A stretch of DNA of 60,000 nucleotides from Nematostella vectensis. Taxonomy: Eukaryota; Cnidaria; Anthozoa; Actiniaria; Edwardsiidae. The translations under genes and the position numbers were made by a program. The stretch is taken from the NCBI RefSeq assembly GCF_932526225.1, contig NC_064042.1, forward strand, positions 9,894,540 through 9,954,539, read 5' to 3'. The notes under the pieces are model-generated. The model saw only the letters and a program-made list of their open reading frames with translations, ran no database searches and was not told where the DNA came from. Of the stretch, positions 36,501-48,730 are shown piece by piece (positions within the stretch are counted from its first letter, which is position 1; every line of letters begins with the position of its first letter).

Positions 36501-39500
36501 TGGCACCCAAAATACATAGACCCCCTACATATTTGCCGCCCCCCAGTAATAAATGACCACCCCCTAACTTCCTGTTGATCCTATAAAACCACAAACACAG
36601 AAACAATAACAAAAACATTAGTTTAGTAGTCTTAGTTCACATTCCTAAAAACCAGTTCTCTCATTCTCTCATTTCTTAGTTCTTTATTTCCATGTTTAAT
36701 AGAAGTGTGGTAATTCTTAAAGAAAATGATATGAGTTCTGAAATTTCATATTCATACAGGCTTATTCCCTGGCTAACATTCACACCAACCTTGAAGTAGC
36801 AGCTTCGCAAGCGGAACTGGAGTCTGATGTAAGTACTGACATCCTTGGGGGGTGAGGGGGAGGGAGACTTTTATTTGCTGATTATTTTTAGCTTTCACAA
36901 TAGATTACAAAATGATAGTGAAAGTCTCTAAAGGAATGTTCTCATTTTTCGGACCAAATAAAAAAATATATATATTATATTTCTTAATTATGCTCACGCG
37001 TGTTGCCTTTTCAAATAAAATAATAGTCACCCTTTTTGTTTCTTTTCCAGGAAATTGCAGATGAATTCCTCGATGGTAAGTGTGTAAAAAGGCAAATCCC
37101 AATCATGTCATTCATTATCATTCAATTGCACGAAAAGCCAACCCCAAATATATTTGAATGTGTAAGACCATGGCCTGTGTTATTATCTTGACTTGTTACT
37201 GTTTCTTTTTATTTACTTTAGGCAAGCTTAAAGTTGAAGATTTTATCTCAAAGTTTATTGACAAGAGAAAGGTATTGTGAAAAATCCCATGCCACATGAA
37301 TCTTTATGATTCTCTTGATTCAAACAATGGTTAATGACTTCAGTCCATTGATGCATAGCCAGGGTTTGCTGAGGAAGATGTGCATATTATGTATTCCCAC
37401 CATAAAAAAAGTTCGACCTCATTTTGGTTGCCAAATGGAATACAATACACCAAAAACTGGAATTAGACAATGCCAAATTTTCGTCTTTAACACATTGACC
37501 CCTCAACCGGCCTGTACCGGCTTTGGGAAGTACCTGCAACCCCAAAAATGCATAATGCAAAATAAACACAACAAGATGAAGATACTTAGGCATCAGTCTA
37601 AGGGATAAATGGTCTTGCAGATATGCATCCAACCAAGGTGATGACCACTACTCTTTAGCCAAATAATAGCTCAGGTTCTTTGACAAGTTTCAAATCGAAC
37701 AAGGAAAGAAAAGCAGAATCACCCCTCTCAATAAAACGCTCAAAATACCACACAAGGGAGAGAGATCAGCAAACACATTTCAAGACACAAATAGATACCT
37801 TTATTCTGATCCTCCAGGTCGATTTCAATGGCCTCAAAACACAATGTCCACTCCTTGAAAGCTTGTGAAACCACTTGGATGCCATTACGAATTGCAAAGC
37901 ATTCTGGGGGATCCGGGAGAAAAATTCACGAGGGGAAGGCCGGTCAACACTCCTCTCTCAATAGTTTGATGGTTTTTTTAACCCCGAAGCCAAACAAATC
38001 AATTCCAGGTCAAAAAGGCCCAGAATAGCAGTGTAAACAATTTTGGAATCAATTTAGTTTCAGAAAAGACAGCATTTAGGAGAGCTGTGGTGATTCATTT
38101 GAAAATTAATTTCTCATCCAGGCAAAGCCAAACAAGAAAAAAACACCATGAACCCACCTTTGCTTGCAAATATCCATAAGCACAGCACTCAGTTATGTCC
38201 CAATAGACTTCATGATGCCCTAGGACACTCTCCCATTATGCTCATAGCTGTATTTTTGATGAAAAATACAAGCAACCATCAACTTGTGCTTAGCCTAAGC
38301 AAAGGGATAAGAGATGGGACCGCAAAGCACTGTTGGAAAGCTAGGATACCGCTGACTAGGTGCAGCGGTGTTTGACTTTGACGGGCTGTAAAAAACTCAA
38401 AATAGGGGGGAAGGTATCTGTTTTCAGTCTGTTTTTTTGTATTCAGTTTAAAAATAGCCAGAAGTCAATGGGTTAATAAGACTTCTTTCAGGGCAGACTG
38501 AAGAAGGTGAATTGTTACAAGCTTATAACGGTTCACCTTCTTCAGTCTGCCCTGAAGATATCTTATTAAAGACGGAAATTTGGCAGAATGGAATTCCAGT
38601 TTTTGGTGTATTGTATTCATTCTTCTGGTTCACGAACACGACTATTTGGGCTTTTTGTATTTATTCTGGTTGCCAAATGGGGTACCGTAACTTACACCTC
38701 TTGATTCCATCCCTAGCTATGCACCTGGGATTATGGTTGTGTGTATTGGACAAATGTAAAAACTCCATGTGCAAACTAGATGAGCTAAAAATCGAAAATT
38801 TAACTGGACGATTATTTACTACTGTCGTTGTGAAATCCTAAGAAGAAGTTGATACTTATGACACCATGCCCAGAAAACGTATGATGGGTTGCGGTCGCTT
38901 TTGATGATAGTACCACTACAAACTAAACGAAAATGTGGTGATTTGGAAGAAAATGGCCCACTTAATATAGGTACTTCCCTACCCCCCGGGGGAAACAGAC
39001 GGAGTAATTGTTGACAAAAACAATTTTAGCCCCAGGGGATAGAACAGAAGTTCTTACCCCTTAACCCATTCTTAGAAAATTGTGTGTGGTCGAAGGAATT
39101 TTTAACCTCCAGAGATAGAACCTCCAGAATTGGAAAATCCTCCAACAGCCGCTAAGGGATGGCAGTTGGTCGAAATTTTATACCCTAAAAGATAGGACGA
39201 CCAACCCCTCGACTATGAGTCTCCGCCCCCACCCCCTGCCAAAATCGTGGCCATGGCCCTGTGTTGGACTGTACGTTCCTTAATGAAAGAACTTTTACAG
39301 CCGTGCTTTGATGTTAATGTAGATCGAAATGCTACCGAGTTTTTAATATATAGCTATTTCAATAAAGGTTGTCGATCGCTCATATTTACGCGCCCAGACT
39401 GAAAGGCAGTTTGGGTAGATGCAAAATATTCTTTATTGGTGATTTCAACGTTTAAGATTATAATTACTACAAAACAGAACTTCGCTGGAAGGATAGTATG

Positions 39501-39934
39501 AATGTCCGTAAGCTAACTATGATCTCGCAAAATCGAGCAACTAGCAGATTCGTGCACTTACCCAGAAAACTTAGCAGTCTGGATGCGCAGGTCTTAAACA
39601 ACCTTATTTTGAAACAGCTATACATCTATTTCAATTAAGGCTGCACTAGAAAATCAGTGTATCACCGGCAGTGCTTTATGCCTGAATCCTGGTATATAAG
39701 CGAATGTTCACAGGAACGTGAACAAAAATGCTACAGGTTTTGAGGCCTGTATTTTTATCTCTACACTGATTCAATCATTTTTTTGATACCCATGAAGCAC
39801 TGTAGGTTGCGATAATCTCCGAGTGCAATATTAGGAGTATAGGTGTATAAGACCCCCTTTTTTTAACATCACAGACTGGGCATTTAAGACGAGCAAAAGA
39901 GGAGAAATTGAGGAACGTACACACAAGATTCTGA
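30573..39934 (+). CDS. VPS37A: VPS37A, ESCRT-I subunit, 15 exons, 376 residues
   Basis: VPS37 proteins join TSG101, VPS28 and MVB12/UBAP1 in ESCRT-I, which sorts ubiquitinated cargo into multivesicular bodies. Exons: 30573-30697, 31560-31634, 31989-32070, 32181-32213, 32613-32707, 33149-33332, 34676-34752, 34981-35050, 35298-35355, 35448-35506, 35757-35825, 36760-36828, 37051-37075, 37222-37271, 39875-39934 (TGA). All phases agree; total 1131 bases. The N-terminal ~140 residues are UEV-like (VEYRVTFTVGSSTLFLNVTL, PPQFPQEKPVVKV, HPWVN), the VPS37A-specific feature. A Ser-rich linker follows, then the Mod(r) domain (LLEEFQQNLESVKKLQEEQE, YELLNEKQQEFVKKNQ, ESDEIADEFLDGKLKVEDFI, FIDKRK, RRAKEEKL). 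Length is close to the human protein (about 397). Intron 11 uses a GC donor. The last intron is 2.6 kb and full of repeats. AATAAA occurs at 40582-40587. Confidence 0.93.
31042..31394. mobile_element. MITE-like element in VPS37A intron 1 with GGCCCGTAGCCAGG inverted ends
   Basis: GGCCCGTAGCCAGG near 31044-31057 is matched, inverted, by CCTGGCTACGGGCC at 31380-31393. Next to the ends are GGGGTGGTT and AACCACCC. A run of about 20 G lies just inside the right end. About 350 bases, no coding capacity. Confidence 0.65.
32361..32504. mobile_element. Foldback MITE in VPS37A intron 4
   Basis: The left arm TAATTATTGACTTGAATATC plus GATAAAAAGATTTA is the imperfect reverse complement of the right arm TAAATCTTTTTATC...TATTCAAATCAATAATTA. 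Size 144 bases, with a loop holding TTTGAAACGTCTG. No coding capacity. Confidence 0.65.
33740..34560. mobile_element. TTAA-bounded (piggyBac-type) non-autonomous transposon in VPS37A intron 6
   Basis: Left end TTAAGGGCCTATGGTACTAT plus CT and right end AGATAGTACCATAGGCCCTT plus AA are exact 22-base inverted repeats including the TTAA. Subterminal CCGTTGCTA motifs also occur inverted at both ends. TTAA at both termini is the target duplication of piggyBac-type transposons. About 820 bases, no transposase. It carries a tRNA-like unit listed separately. Confidence 0.75.
33849..33925 (+). tRNA. tRNA-like pol III unit, CAU anticodon, inside the TTAA element (probably a pseudo-tRNA)
   Basis: A box-A match TGGCCCAATGG (33854-33864) and a box-B match GGTTCAATCCC (33897-33907) have tRNA spacing. 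The anticodon loop reads CTCATAA (anticodon CAT), the T arm CCGGG/CCTGG folds, and eight T follow (33918-33925) as a pol III terminator. The acceptor stem does not pair and the anticodon stem has a mismatch, so a functional tRNA is unlikely; a SINE-like head or captured tRNA pseudogene fits better. Confidence 0.5.
35850..36560. repeat. G/C-homopolymer-rich repeat debris in VPS37A intron 11
   Basis: A G10 run near 35852, a (CCA)n stretch near 35932-35955 and several runs of C (CCCCCCCC near 36454, CCCCC in ACCCCCTA repeats to 36560) lie in one intron. Likely remnants of one or more elements. No coding capacity. Confidence 0.5.
37350..38725. mobile_element. Nested inverted-repeat complex in VPS37A intron 14
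   Basis: Outer arms of about 140 bases (37350-37487 and 38567-38722) are inverted copies: ACACCAAAAACTGGAATT on the left versus AATTCCAGTTTTTGGTGT on the right, and GCATAGCCAGGG versus CCCTAGCTATGC. Between them sits a TTAA-bounded element (37487-38476) with ends TTAACACATTGA and TCAATGGGTTAA, followed by a 97-base palindromic element (38473-38569) that also starts and ends in TTAA. No transposase ORF is recognisable. This fills most of the last intron. Confidence 0.65.
38473..38569. repeat. 97-base near-perfect palindrome bounded by TTAA
   Basis: CAGGGCAGACTGAAGAAGGT plus GAA (38489-38511) is exactly inverted at 38532-38554. The outer part (TTAATAAG...CTTATTAA) and the loop (GTTACAAGCTTATAAC) are also nearly self-complementary. 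This gives an almost complete hairpin. Confidence 0.85.
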
Positions 39935-39994
39935 TCTCCCCACTTAATTCAAACAAGGTACCGAGGTTAGCCAGGTTAATATAGTCCTAGGGAA

Positions 39995-40255
39995 AGTCGA
40001 TGACGGGATAACACACGCCCCAGCCTCTCGATAATCATACGACGTAATATTGATGACGACCAAAAGCTAGCTGAACGACCACCCGATTTAAGATCGATGA
40101 CTACCCGAGGCTTGCTCGATGATCATGGGCTTGTTCGATGTTTACCCGACGTAAGATCGATGACGACCCGAGGCTTGCTCGATGATCAGCCTACGTAAGG
40201 TCGATGATGTGCCGAGGCTAGCTTGATGACTATATCGATATTCATCCGAGTTATG
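39995..40255. repeat. Degenerate tandem repeat downstream of VPS37A
   Basis: Units containing GATCGATGACGACCCGAGGC then TTGCTCGATGATC recur about four times with drift and length change (about 40-60 bases). It lies just after the VPS37A stop codon, so it may be part of the 3' UTR. Confidence 0.6.
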
Positions 40256-40814
40256 CTGAATGCTGGTCCGACCTGACTGGATTTTTAATGCAAAATATTA
40301 AAAACTAATAAACAATCTATAAATTAAGATAGCGGTCCAAGAAGATGTTATTCTGACACCAGAAAGTGATAGTAGAAAGTTTTTAAAATTTGAAATGCTG
40401 ATGTTAATAAGCATATTAAAAATAAACAAATAAACAGGAAAGACTACACAGTGTACACAACTTTGTTGATTGTGGCTTTTGGATGGAAAATTTATAAGTA
40501 TATTTATTGTGTGCTCCTATTTGCGCTTGCGCACACAATGTGAACTGTCTATATAGCTATTGCTACTGTATACACATATCAAATAAAGATTCATTTTTAA
40601 ATCAAAACTTTATGTGCAAGTATCTACTTATTTTCCTGGTAATGTTGGTTCTGTGTGAAAGCTATACATACCGCTGACCACTTGAAGAGGATCCTTGACG
40701 CTCCAAAATAACCAAAGCTGGTTACTAAGTATCGTACAGCCAGCTCCCAGCGCCAGTATAGCTAGCACCAACCCCCGCTCGACTGGCCACAAGACAGCCC
40801 CAGCTTTGCTGTGC

Positions 40815-41450
40815 CAACAATACTGGCTGTTTTATCCTTCAATACTTGCTGTTTTTGCCAGAAATACTGGCTGTTGTATCCTTCAATACTAGCTGTTTTT
40901 GCCAGAAATACTGGCTGCTTTATCCCTTAATACTAGCTGTTTTTGCCAGGAATACTGGCTGTTTTATCCTTCAATACTAGCTGTTTTTGCCAACAATACT
41001 GGCTGTTTTATCCTTCAATACTTGCTGTTTTTGCCAGAAATACTGGCTGTTGTATCCTTCAATACTAGCTGTTTTTGCCAGCAATACTGGCTGTTTTATC
41101 CTTCAATACTAGCTGTTTTTGCCAGAAATACTGGCTGTTTTATCCTTCAATACTAGCTGTTTTCGCCAGTCAATACTGGCTGCTTTATCCTTCAATACTA
41201 GCTGTTTTTGCCAACAATACTGGCTGTTTTATCCTTCAATACTAGCTGTTTTCGCCAGTCAATACTGGCTGTTTTATCCTTCAATACTAGCTGTTTTTGC
41301 CAACAATACTGGCTGTTTCTTCTTTAAAAATGGCTGTTTTCGCCAGTTAATACTGGCTGTTTTCGCCTGCAATTCTGGTTGTTTTCCCGTGCAATACTGG
41401 CTGTTTTCTTCTACAATACTGGCTGTTTTCTCGTGCAATACTGGCGCTGT
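40815..41450. repeat. Minisatellite of 22-base monomers arranged in 44-base dimers
   Basis: Alternating monomers AATACTGGCTGTTTTATCCT plus TC and AATACTAGCTGTTTTTGCCA plus AC/GA run for about 630 bases, giving roughly 14 dimers. The last copies are more diverged (TTTTCCCGTGC, TTTTCTCGTGC). ORFs at 40695-41466 are translations of the repeat. Confidence 0.9.
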
Positions 41451-41460
41451 TGATACGTGT

Positions 41461-44400
41461 CTTTGAAGGGCGTGGTCTTACACGAGGACAATCTAGAAAT
41501 ACCCGGATGCTTTGATAACCAGTGCGCGAGCTCGTTTTATGACCGCGCAAGACTAAGGCGAGTTCACAAATAAATTCCTCCAGGTGGGCTGATTTGTTGG
41601 AAGAGTAGGTGCAAAAAATGTGAAAAAGACCAACTATCCGCAAGTCTTATAGAAGACAAGAGTTGCTTGTTGAAATAACGTTTTCTCGGCACCGTTCAAG
41701 GAGGGACCAACTCCATCCAATTCAGTATATTGGATCGTGTGTATAGCTAAATGCACATGAAAAGAACAGATCAAATATTATACTCAAATATCAAGAAACT
41801 TTGTTTTTCACTTGTAAAAGATATAATACACTCTATAATTCGACCGAAAATATGTTTTATTTATTTGAGGGTGAAATTCCTTCAAATCCCAACCATTCCG
41901 ATTTTGGAAAGGTATTTCTTTTAAATATATATATTCAACACCCTATAGTACCTAAACTTTTCACATCCAGTGTTTTTTCTTGTGCGGATATGTGTGTACG
42001 GTAAAATTGTTTACCATAGCTTTTGTAAGAGCGTCTGAATTTTGTTATTTCCTTGAAAGGCATGATTTAAGCGTGGATAGCGCTAGGACAAGAAAATGTA
42101 TAAGTCATTAGCCGAAACAAGTTTATGTGTTCGCTTTTTAAATACGGCCCTAAATCCCCTTTTACACTGTATTGTATATTATAAGGGAATTCGCATATGC
42201 CGGAGTTTTGCACCAATGTAAATTTTGGTAGACCAATAACAGTATGAAAGTTCGATTGTTCAAAACACGATATTCGCAACTGGAATGTTACCATACGTAA
42301 CTCTAGTGTTCATAATGTTTTTTTAAGATGTGACTGAGTGGATCCGTGAAGTCCAAAATCAAGAAGACTACATGTAGAAAATGAACTTCTCTGCTAGCAG
42401 TGGTCTTTATTTATTTTTTTTATTATTTTGCTAGGCTGATGTTCTCTTTTCCACGCGAACGCCAGCTCGAAAATATACGAGCTGGGGCTGGAGCAAGGGC
42501 GCAGTACAAATGAGGATCACACGAACCACATGAGAATGTGATCATTTTCTCTTGGTAAAATCAGGTTGTGTATCTTGTGTTCAAGAAAAAATAGAAAATT
42601 ACTTTAGTTGCTTATGCGTCTAACTAAAAACCATCTTTAAAGAACTGAATGATTTCGAATTCTTTATTTCGCTAGAATTCCGAAAAAAGATTACAAGTAG
42701 AGTTAAACTCAATCCGATAGAACACGTTGATTTATTTCTACTTTCGTTTCATGTGTATAATGTAGCGTTTAAAAGGAGACACCGACTTTTTGTGATAGCA
42801 TATTGTCGCCGACCGCACTAAATAACCATAATTATAATTTTGAAAAGATTCTAAAGTAAAGATTTGTCTTAGAAGAAAGCCTCTTTTTTAAATTGAAAAT
42901 CCAATTTCGTGAGCCTCAGTGTGGTTACAAAAAATAAATTAATTTTTTTTAGCCTTGCTCACTGACTACTGTGACTTGGGTTTACTTAAGCTACGCAATT
43001 TGTTTGAGCTTTTCATGAAAAAAAGGATGTTTGTTCAAAACTTATTTGAACTAAAAATTGCTCATTCTTACTTCTGAATTACCTTTTATTGCGTTGTTTA
43101 ATTTGGTTTTAGCCCTCTGTATGTTTTATATTGAGTTTTGATAATTTTCAAGAGGTTTGTTATGAAAATTTCTTGGAAGTGTTTTGTATGTGTACATGTT
43201 GGCTGCATACTTGTTCAGCCAAAAAATAGTACTTTTAAAAAAGTCAAGAAATTACTAACATCAGATTGAAACCACGTAGCGACCATAGGTAGTTCCTTAT
43301 TAAATAAAACGGAATTTGTGTTTAAAGCACTTGCACATTTGAATGCATCGTAGGCCTATGAGAGTATATAATTCAAAGTTCTAATTGAGTTGATTTATAA
43401 TAACTTTGGTATACAATAGCTTCTACTTTTTCACGTTAAAAGAATTATAAGAAATCGTTTAAATTTTGGAAGCAATAAAGACACTATTTTGCTTGATTAC
43501 GTTTAAATAGAGCAAATTTCCTCTCTTACATTTTCACTCATTGTAATTTCGAGTTTTGTTTGCACAAACATTAAAAACCTTCTTGTTTCTTTTTGTTTTT
43601 CTCTGAGTTTAATTTATCTGTTGAGTTAGTTTTTCTATGCTGGCTTTTACAATGAAACAGCGAACTCATTCTTTTTTTGCGGTATAGTTCTTTATATCCA
43701 GTATGAAAAAGTTTTTATCGCGAATTCTGCGTTTCATAATTTCTCAATTAAGAAAGTGTTCAATTATTTTTATGTATTAAGTTATGTCGTAAATGTTCAA
43801 TTATTTTCAACCGGTGGAACTTCACAATCATTATAGTGTCCTGTTACGGGTGTGGACAACTCATTTCTCTAATAGAAAAGTGTTTTATTGCTGGATTAAG
43901 ATCTTTGCGAATTGTTTATCGTCTGTTGTAGAACCATCGTGTTCGAGGTGGTAAAAAGGACGCTGGTTATCATTGTATTGTCTACCGGGCCGGGCGACGG
44001 AATGGCGGGTTTATAGCTGTGTAGTAAACGGATAACGGGTGTGAAAACAATCACGTTTCCTCGAGTAATCCTTCGTTTTAGAACGTTTTTAGTTTGATTT
44101 CTCTAATTACTTACAAAGTGGAATTTGAGTCTTGGTCGTCGCTAACAATTTTAACTGTGAAAAAAGAAAAGTTACCTTGATTCAACGGGGATAAAAAAAA
44201 AGTCTTTACTTAGATGCTTTCAATGTGTAAGATAAAATGAAAAGTGGAAGTCAAGCTTAAATCATTTCAAGCCTGTCCAACTCAAAAGACCTTAAGTCCC
44301 CTTATTAATTCAACTAGTCAGTGAATCAAGTTTTAAGTGAAATCATCGCAAGGTCTTTTCCATCTAAAACTCCAAGTCAGATAAAAAGATTGTGTTCCTT

Positions 44401-47400
44401 AGTAAGTATTGACCCCTACCGGGAGAAAGAATGTTCTTTTATTGCCAATTCCACTTCCTCTTCTAAAACTGCCGATTAGGAATATAATAAGGAAATAGCA
44501 AAACGCTTACTAATTTCATGTAATTTCCTTGCCCTATCTCGACCGACATTTTTTTGCATAAAGGCAAGGACATTGCCATCGCTTCGGTGGGTGTGGACTT
44601 TGATTAGTTTACTGTGATTAGAACAAGGGTCGCCGGAACTGAACCATTTCTGTCAGACTTTTTCTCCTCGGGGCATTTGAAAAATATTAGACTTGGAGGA
44701 CGTCTGAAATTAAACCAACGATTGTTTTTATCCTTTTTTCAAAAAGTAATCTTAATGCTCTTTCATATTGTCCGGCAGCTTCTCGTGTCTTTGCTTTCTC
44801 TTGTTTTATAAAAATATATTGGGAGAAAACAAAAATATAGGGGAAAATGGCAAGATATTTTCATGAGTTAGCATTTTTAGAGGATCCTGTTCAATGAGGT
44901 TGTCTACGTTTTTTTAAATTTATTTTTAATTTAGTTTTTCTTTAAGTTGTATAATTTTGTACAATTATATTCATACGGTGAAAAAAATATGCTCTTCTTT
45001 CCTGGGAAAAGCAATGCATATGCAGTAAATGCATATTACTTATTCTAGGGAACTATCGATTAATCCACCTTAAGTTGTCGTACGTAAAAAACCTTCCTTT
45101 GTCGTTATTATTTTTTAAACATCAATGAATTTTGGAAATAATGGTGTTTTCTTATACGTTCATAATTGGGACATAGAATGCTTTTATCCAGACAAAAACT
45201 TCTTGTGTGTACTAATGTAAAAGCTTTAGGTCTATTTTGCTTTGGAAAAATGGCGGCAAGAACAGTGGAAATGAGAATGGCAAATGTAGCCTTTATTACT
45301 TTCCCTCTAGCTAACAAAGAGAATTTTAAGTCTGTTCAGAATTGCAAAGTCAGTTAATCTTTGTCGGTTTTCTTTGTGTAATTTCATTGATTTACGGCTC
45401 ACTGTGTTGTTAGTTGATTAAAGAAATCTTATAAATGGTTTCTTCTCAGTTAAGCCCAAATCACACTTCTTTATTTCGTCTCACAAACGATAAAATTTAA
45501 GGGGGTCTATTAAGCAAGCCACACTTTATGAAAATATTGAGTATAATTAAAAACAACGAGGCGACAAACTTTCGATTTTCTCACATACTGGTAAATTGTA
45601 AGCAGACTTAGGACATCACCCATTTAGAAACACCTTTTAATAAACACCAAATATTTGACTTAATTACTTTAGGAACTTGAAGACCCTAGATGCTTTGAGA
45701 CACCCAGATTTACTCTTTAATTGCAATCTATTTAGAGTACTCTTTGCTGTTACGCGGGCGTAGGGGGCTAAGCATTGCAAAATCTTCGCATTTACTCCAT
45801 TGTTTCTCTGTTATGGTGCTGAGTAATCATTCCATTTGCCAAAATAAAAGTCAGCTGAACTTATTCTAACCTTTTGTTTTGTCGGTAATAAACTGCTCAA
45901 TTCAGCAGGCGGTTTACCGAAAGGAAACCCATATAATAATTCATGGAGTTCCTTAAAACATCTGCCGAAAAAATATGTTTTCCTTACTGTTAAATCATTT
46001 TGGAAAAATTTTTCCTTTTGCTTTTGGTCTGTTGAGAATAAATTTTACTTCGCCAGTTACAAATGTAGGCGAAATAGCGATTTAATATCTCTTTTTTTTT
46101 ATAAACGCATTTCATCCTTTTGTTTTAGGCCAGTATTCTATGCCACCGAGAGTCTGGTTTACTAACTACCATGTGTAATCCTATTGGTTTTGAACCATCT
46201 ATTTAACCAAGGAATACATACAATTAGGAGACGACCTCGCCGAAAGTTACGATTGGATACCATCTTGGTGCATCGCTATATATCTAGAAATGAAATAAAA
46301 TAATGACAAAGAGAGAGAAAGATATGTATAAACCAAAAATAGAGATATAAATCCCACATAAAACAATGTTCTCTTGGTTTCTCGACAATGTAACCATGGA
46401 ATACGGACTATTAGGAATCAAACCGTAGAAAGTTTTCGATGATATCTTTCCCGGTAGCACATTAAAGAACGGCGTTAAAAGAATCATCAAAGGAAGTAAA
46501 ATGAAAAAAATAATCTACCGCACAAAACACTGAAGAAAATGTGTGAACTCACACAAGCAGAGATTTTACATTTTGCCGATTACGTTGTTGATACGAAAAA
46601 AAATGTTTATTTTCATTGAGAATGAATGGATGAGATTTTTTTTAACGTGTTCAAGATGAATGCAACCCTGTGGTACAATTTAGACAGTACTCGGGTCGAT
46701 AAGAATAGAGTCCCAATCCTGTGAAAAATAAAAGTCCAGAGTTAATAATGCCACATAATAGAGAGAGTGTTTGCCGACTGTTATCGTAGTTAAAACTAGT
46801 TTTATTTGGGATTGAATGAAAGAGGTGTTATCTTCTAACGTCGGTGCAAGAAAAAAGATCTTCCCGCCAAATCCTGATGAATCCGCGGCATGCAAACAAA
46901 AAGCCCGCGAAAATCCGGCGCGCGCGCGTGCTCACCGAAAACGACTCGGAAAAGAGCTTATTGGTAAATGATCAAGGACTTAACTTTTTAAGTCCCTCTT
47001 GGGTTAGATATCTGTCATTGGACAATTTAGTTGCACACATTTTACAAACAAAACTGTGGTATACTTTGAGAACAATAGCCGATAATTGAAGTTTTTGATA
47101 TAATCACCTACACTGCCTCTTAAAGCCCACTAACATTTATTTCTTGTTACCATCTGCTTACCAACAAAATCTTTAGAAAAAATCCACCCCGTCCTTTCTT
47201 TGAATATGGACCTTACTAGCATTAAAATTGCTTTTCGAAATGTGTATGAATTCTCCGTTTGGGAATAATTCTCTCATTTTCTCTGTCTATTTGTTTTAGA
47301 TACACGTTAAGCGGTGGGGTCCTTTGAACTGATTGTTATCGACTCGTCACTTAAGCGTTGATAAACATGCAATACGTATTCAAGCTTCTTTTCATCAAAT

Positions 47401-48730
47401 TCTCGCCCATTGCGGCTCGCGCTTTTCATTCCAAGTTCGGTTTGTTTGTCGAGGTCTTTCTAGCGCCGCCATGCGCGCTTTGTGTTTCGTGATGTAATCT
47501 ATTGTTATGATGATATTAGGACTCGTACAATTATAATTCATTCATCTTTTTTATTCATTTTATCTCTTCTTGATCATCAATTTATTTATTTATGTCATCG
47601 TCGCCATTCAACTGGCTCATGTATATTGTATTGTGTTGTTACGCGCGCTCTATGTACGGTGTTTTATCGTAATTATGAACAGAGAGAGAACTGAAAAGAT
47701 TTACAATACACACAAAACTCAAAACCAAAGAAAAAACACATCGTCAGCTGCAAAGCTACAAACTATAGGCCCCCCGCTTGTAAAAATGGCTTTGCATTTA
47801 TTGTTGAAACATTTCTAAAGAAGACTGCAAACAGAAAGGAGATTACGAACACTTCCGCTTCAGGGCAACGCTCGACGGAAATCATTTTCTTAGCGGGATG
47901 CCATATGTTTAGGGTTGAAGTAATCATTATACCACTTTGCTTGTTTTATAAGAAGCCATCACCCTGAGAATTTGAACGTTATAGAGCAATCAATTCTGGT
48001 AGTTAATCTTGAAATTTTTTAGCACATTTACACTTGTTTTACTGTTGATCTTGCCGGTTTTAAAACAACTAGTAGCAGAAGTATGCAAAGATAAAACCAC
48101 ACACACATAGTTTACACCTGAACAACAACCAAAGCGCTAGGCTTCAGCGCCCTTTGTTGATGCGAACTTTCCGCGTGCGGAGTTTTGTTCATGAAAATTC
48201 TGGGTTATTACGGGGGTTCAGTTGTGCTACTGTGAGTCAAACTCAACAAGACATCAATGACAACAGATTATATATACAGTTGATTTTTTATGTGTCAGCT
48301 TATTTGTACCTTGAGTCAGCTTTGTCGAGCTCATTTAACAAGTGGATTTCACTTTCGTAAATAGTTCTATACAATGTCTTTGCCATAAAGGCGGCCTTAA
48401 AGCCACTGACCGATAAATACATAGCAGAATTACTTGAACAAGTTAAATATTCACACACTTTAGTTGTCTTATAAATGAATTCTTGACACGGTGGCGGGCA
48501 ATGGGTTGAGAGCAAGATGGACACACAAGGGTCCTTCATAAAATAAATACAAAACGAAAATCCCACAGTCCGAATAAAACTCGGTCCGTATTCGTCAAAT
48601 TAATTCACATCTCTCATGTGTACTATTTAGATCTCCAATAAAAAAAATGTCCATAGGCAATTTACACGAATTACGTATCGTACATAAATAGAGAATACAT
48701 CTCGATAAATAGATTTTAAACGGTAAGCTG
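41461..48730. other. Gene-poor 7.3 kb 3' of SoxB2, no gene seen
   Basis: AT-rich sequence without an ORF I can support, an RNA gene or an array. Because it borders a developmental transcription factor gene, part of it may be regulatory DNA (inference). Short ORFs such as 46844-47089 plus show no family features. Confidence 0.5.

Noticed and set aside
37306-38841. ORFs of 60-110 codons in VPS37A intron 14
   Set aside because: They fall in inverted-repeat elements and show no transposase, reverse transcriptase or host domain.
40695-41466. ORFs reading ILAVFANNTGCF repeats
   Set aside because: Products of the 22/44-base minisatellite; three frames change from unit to unit.
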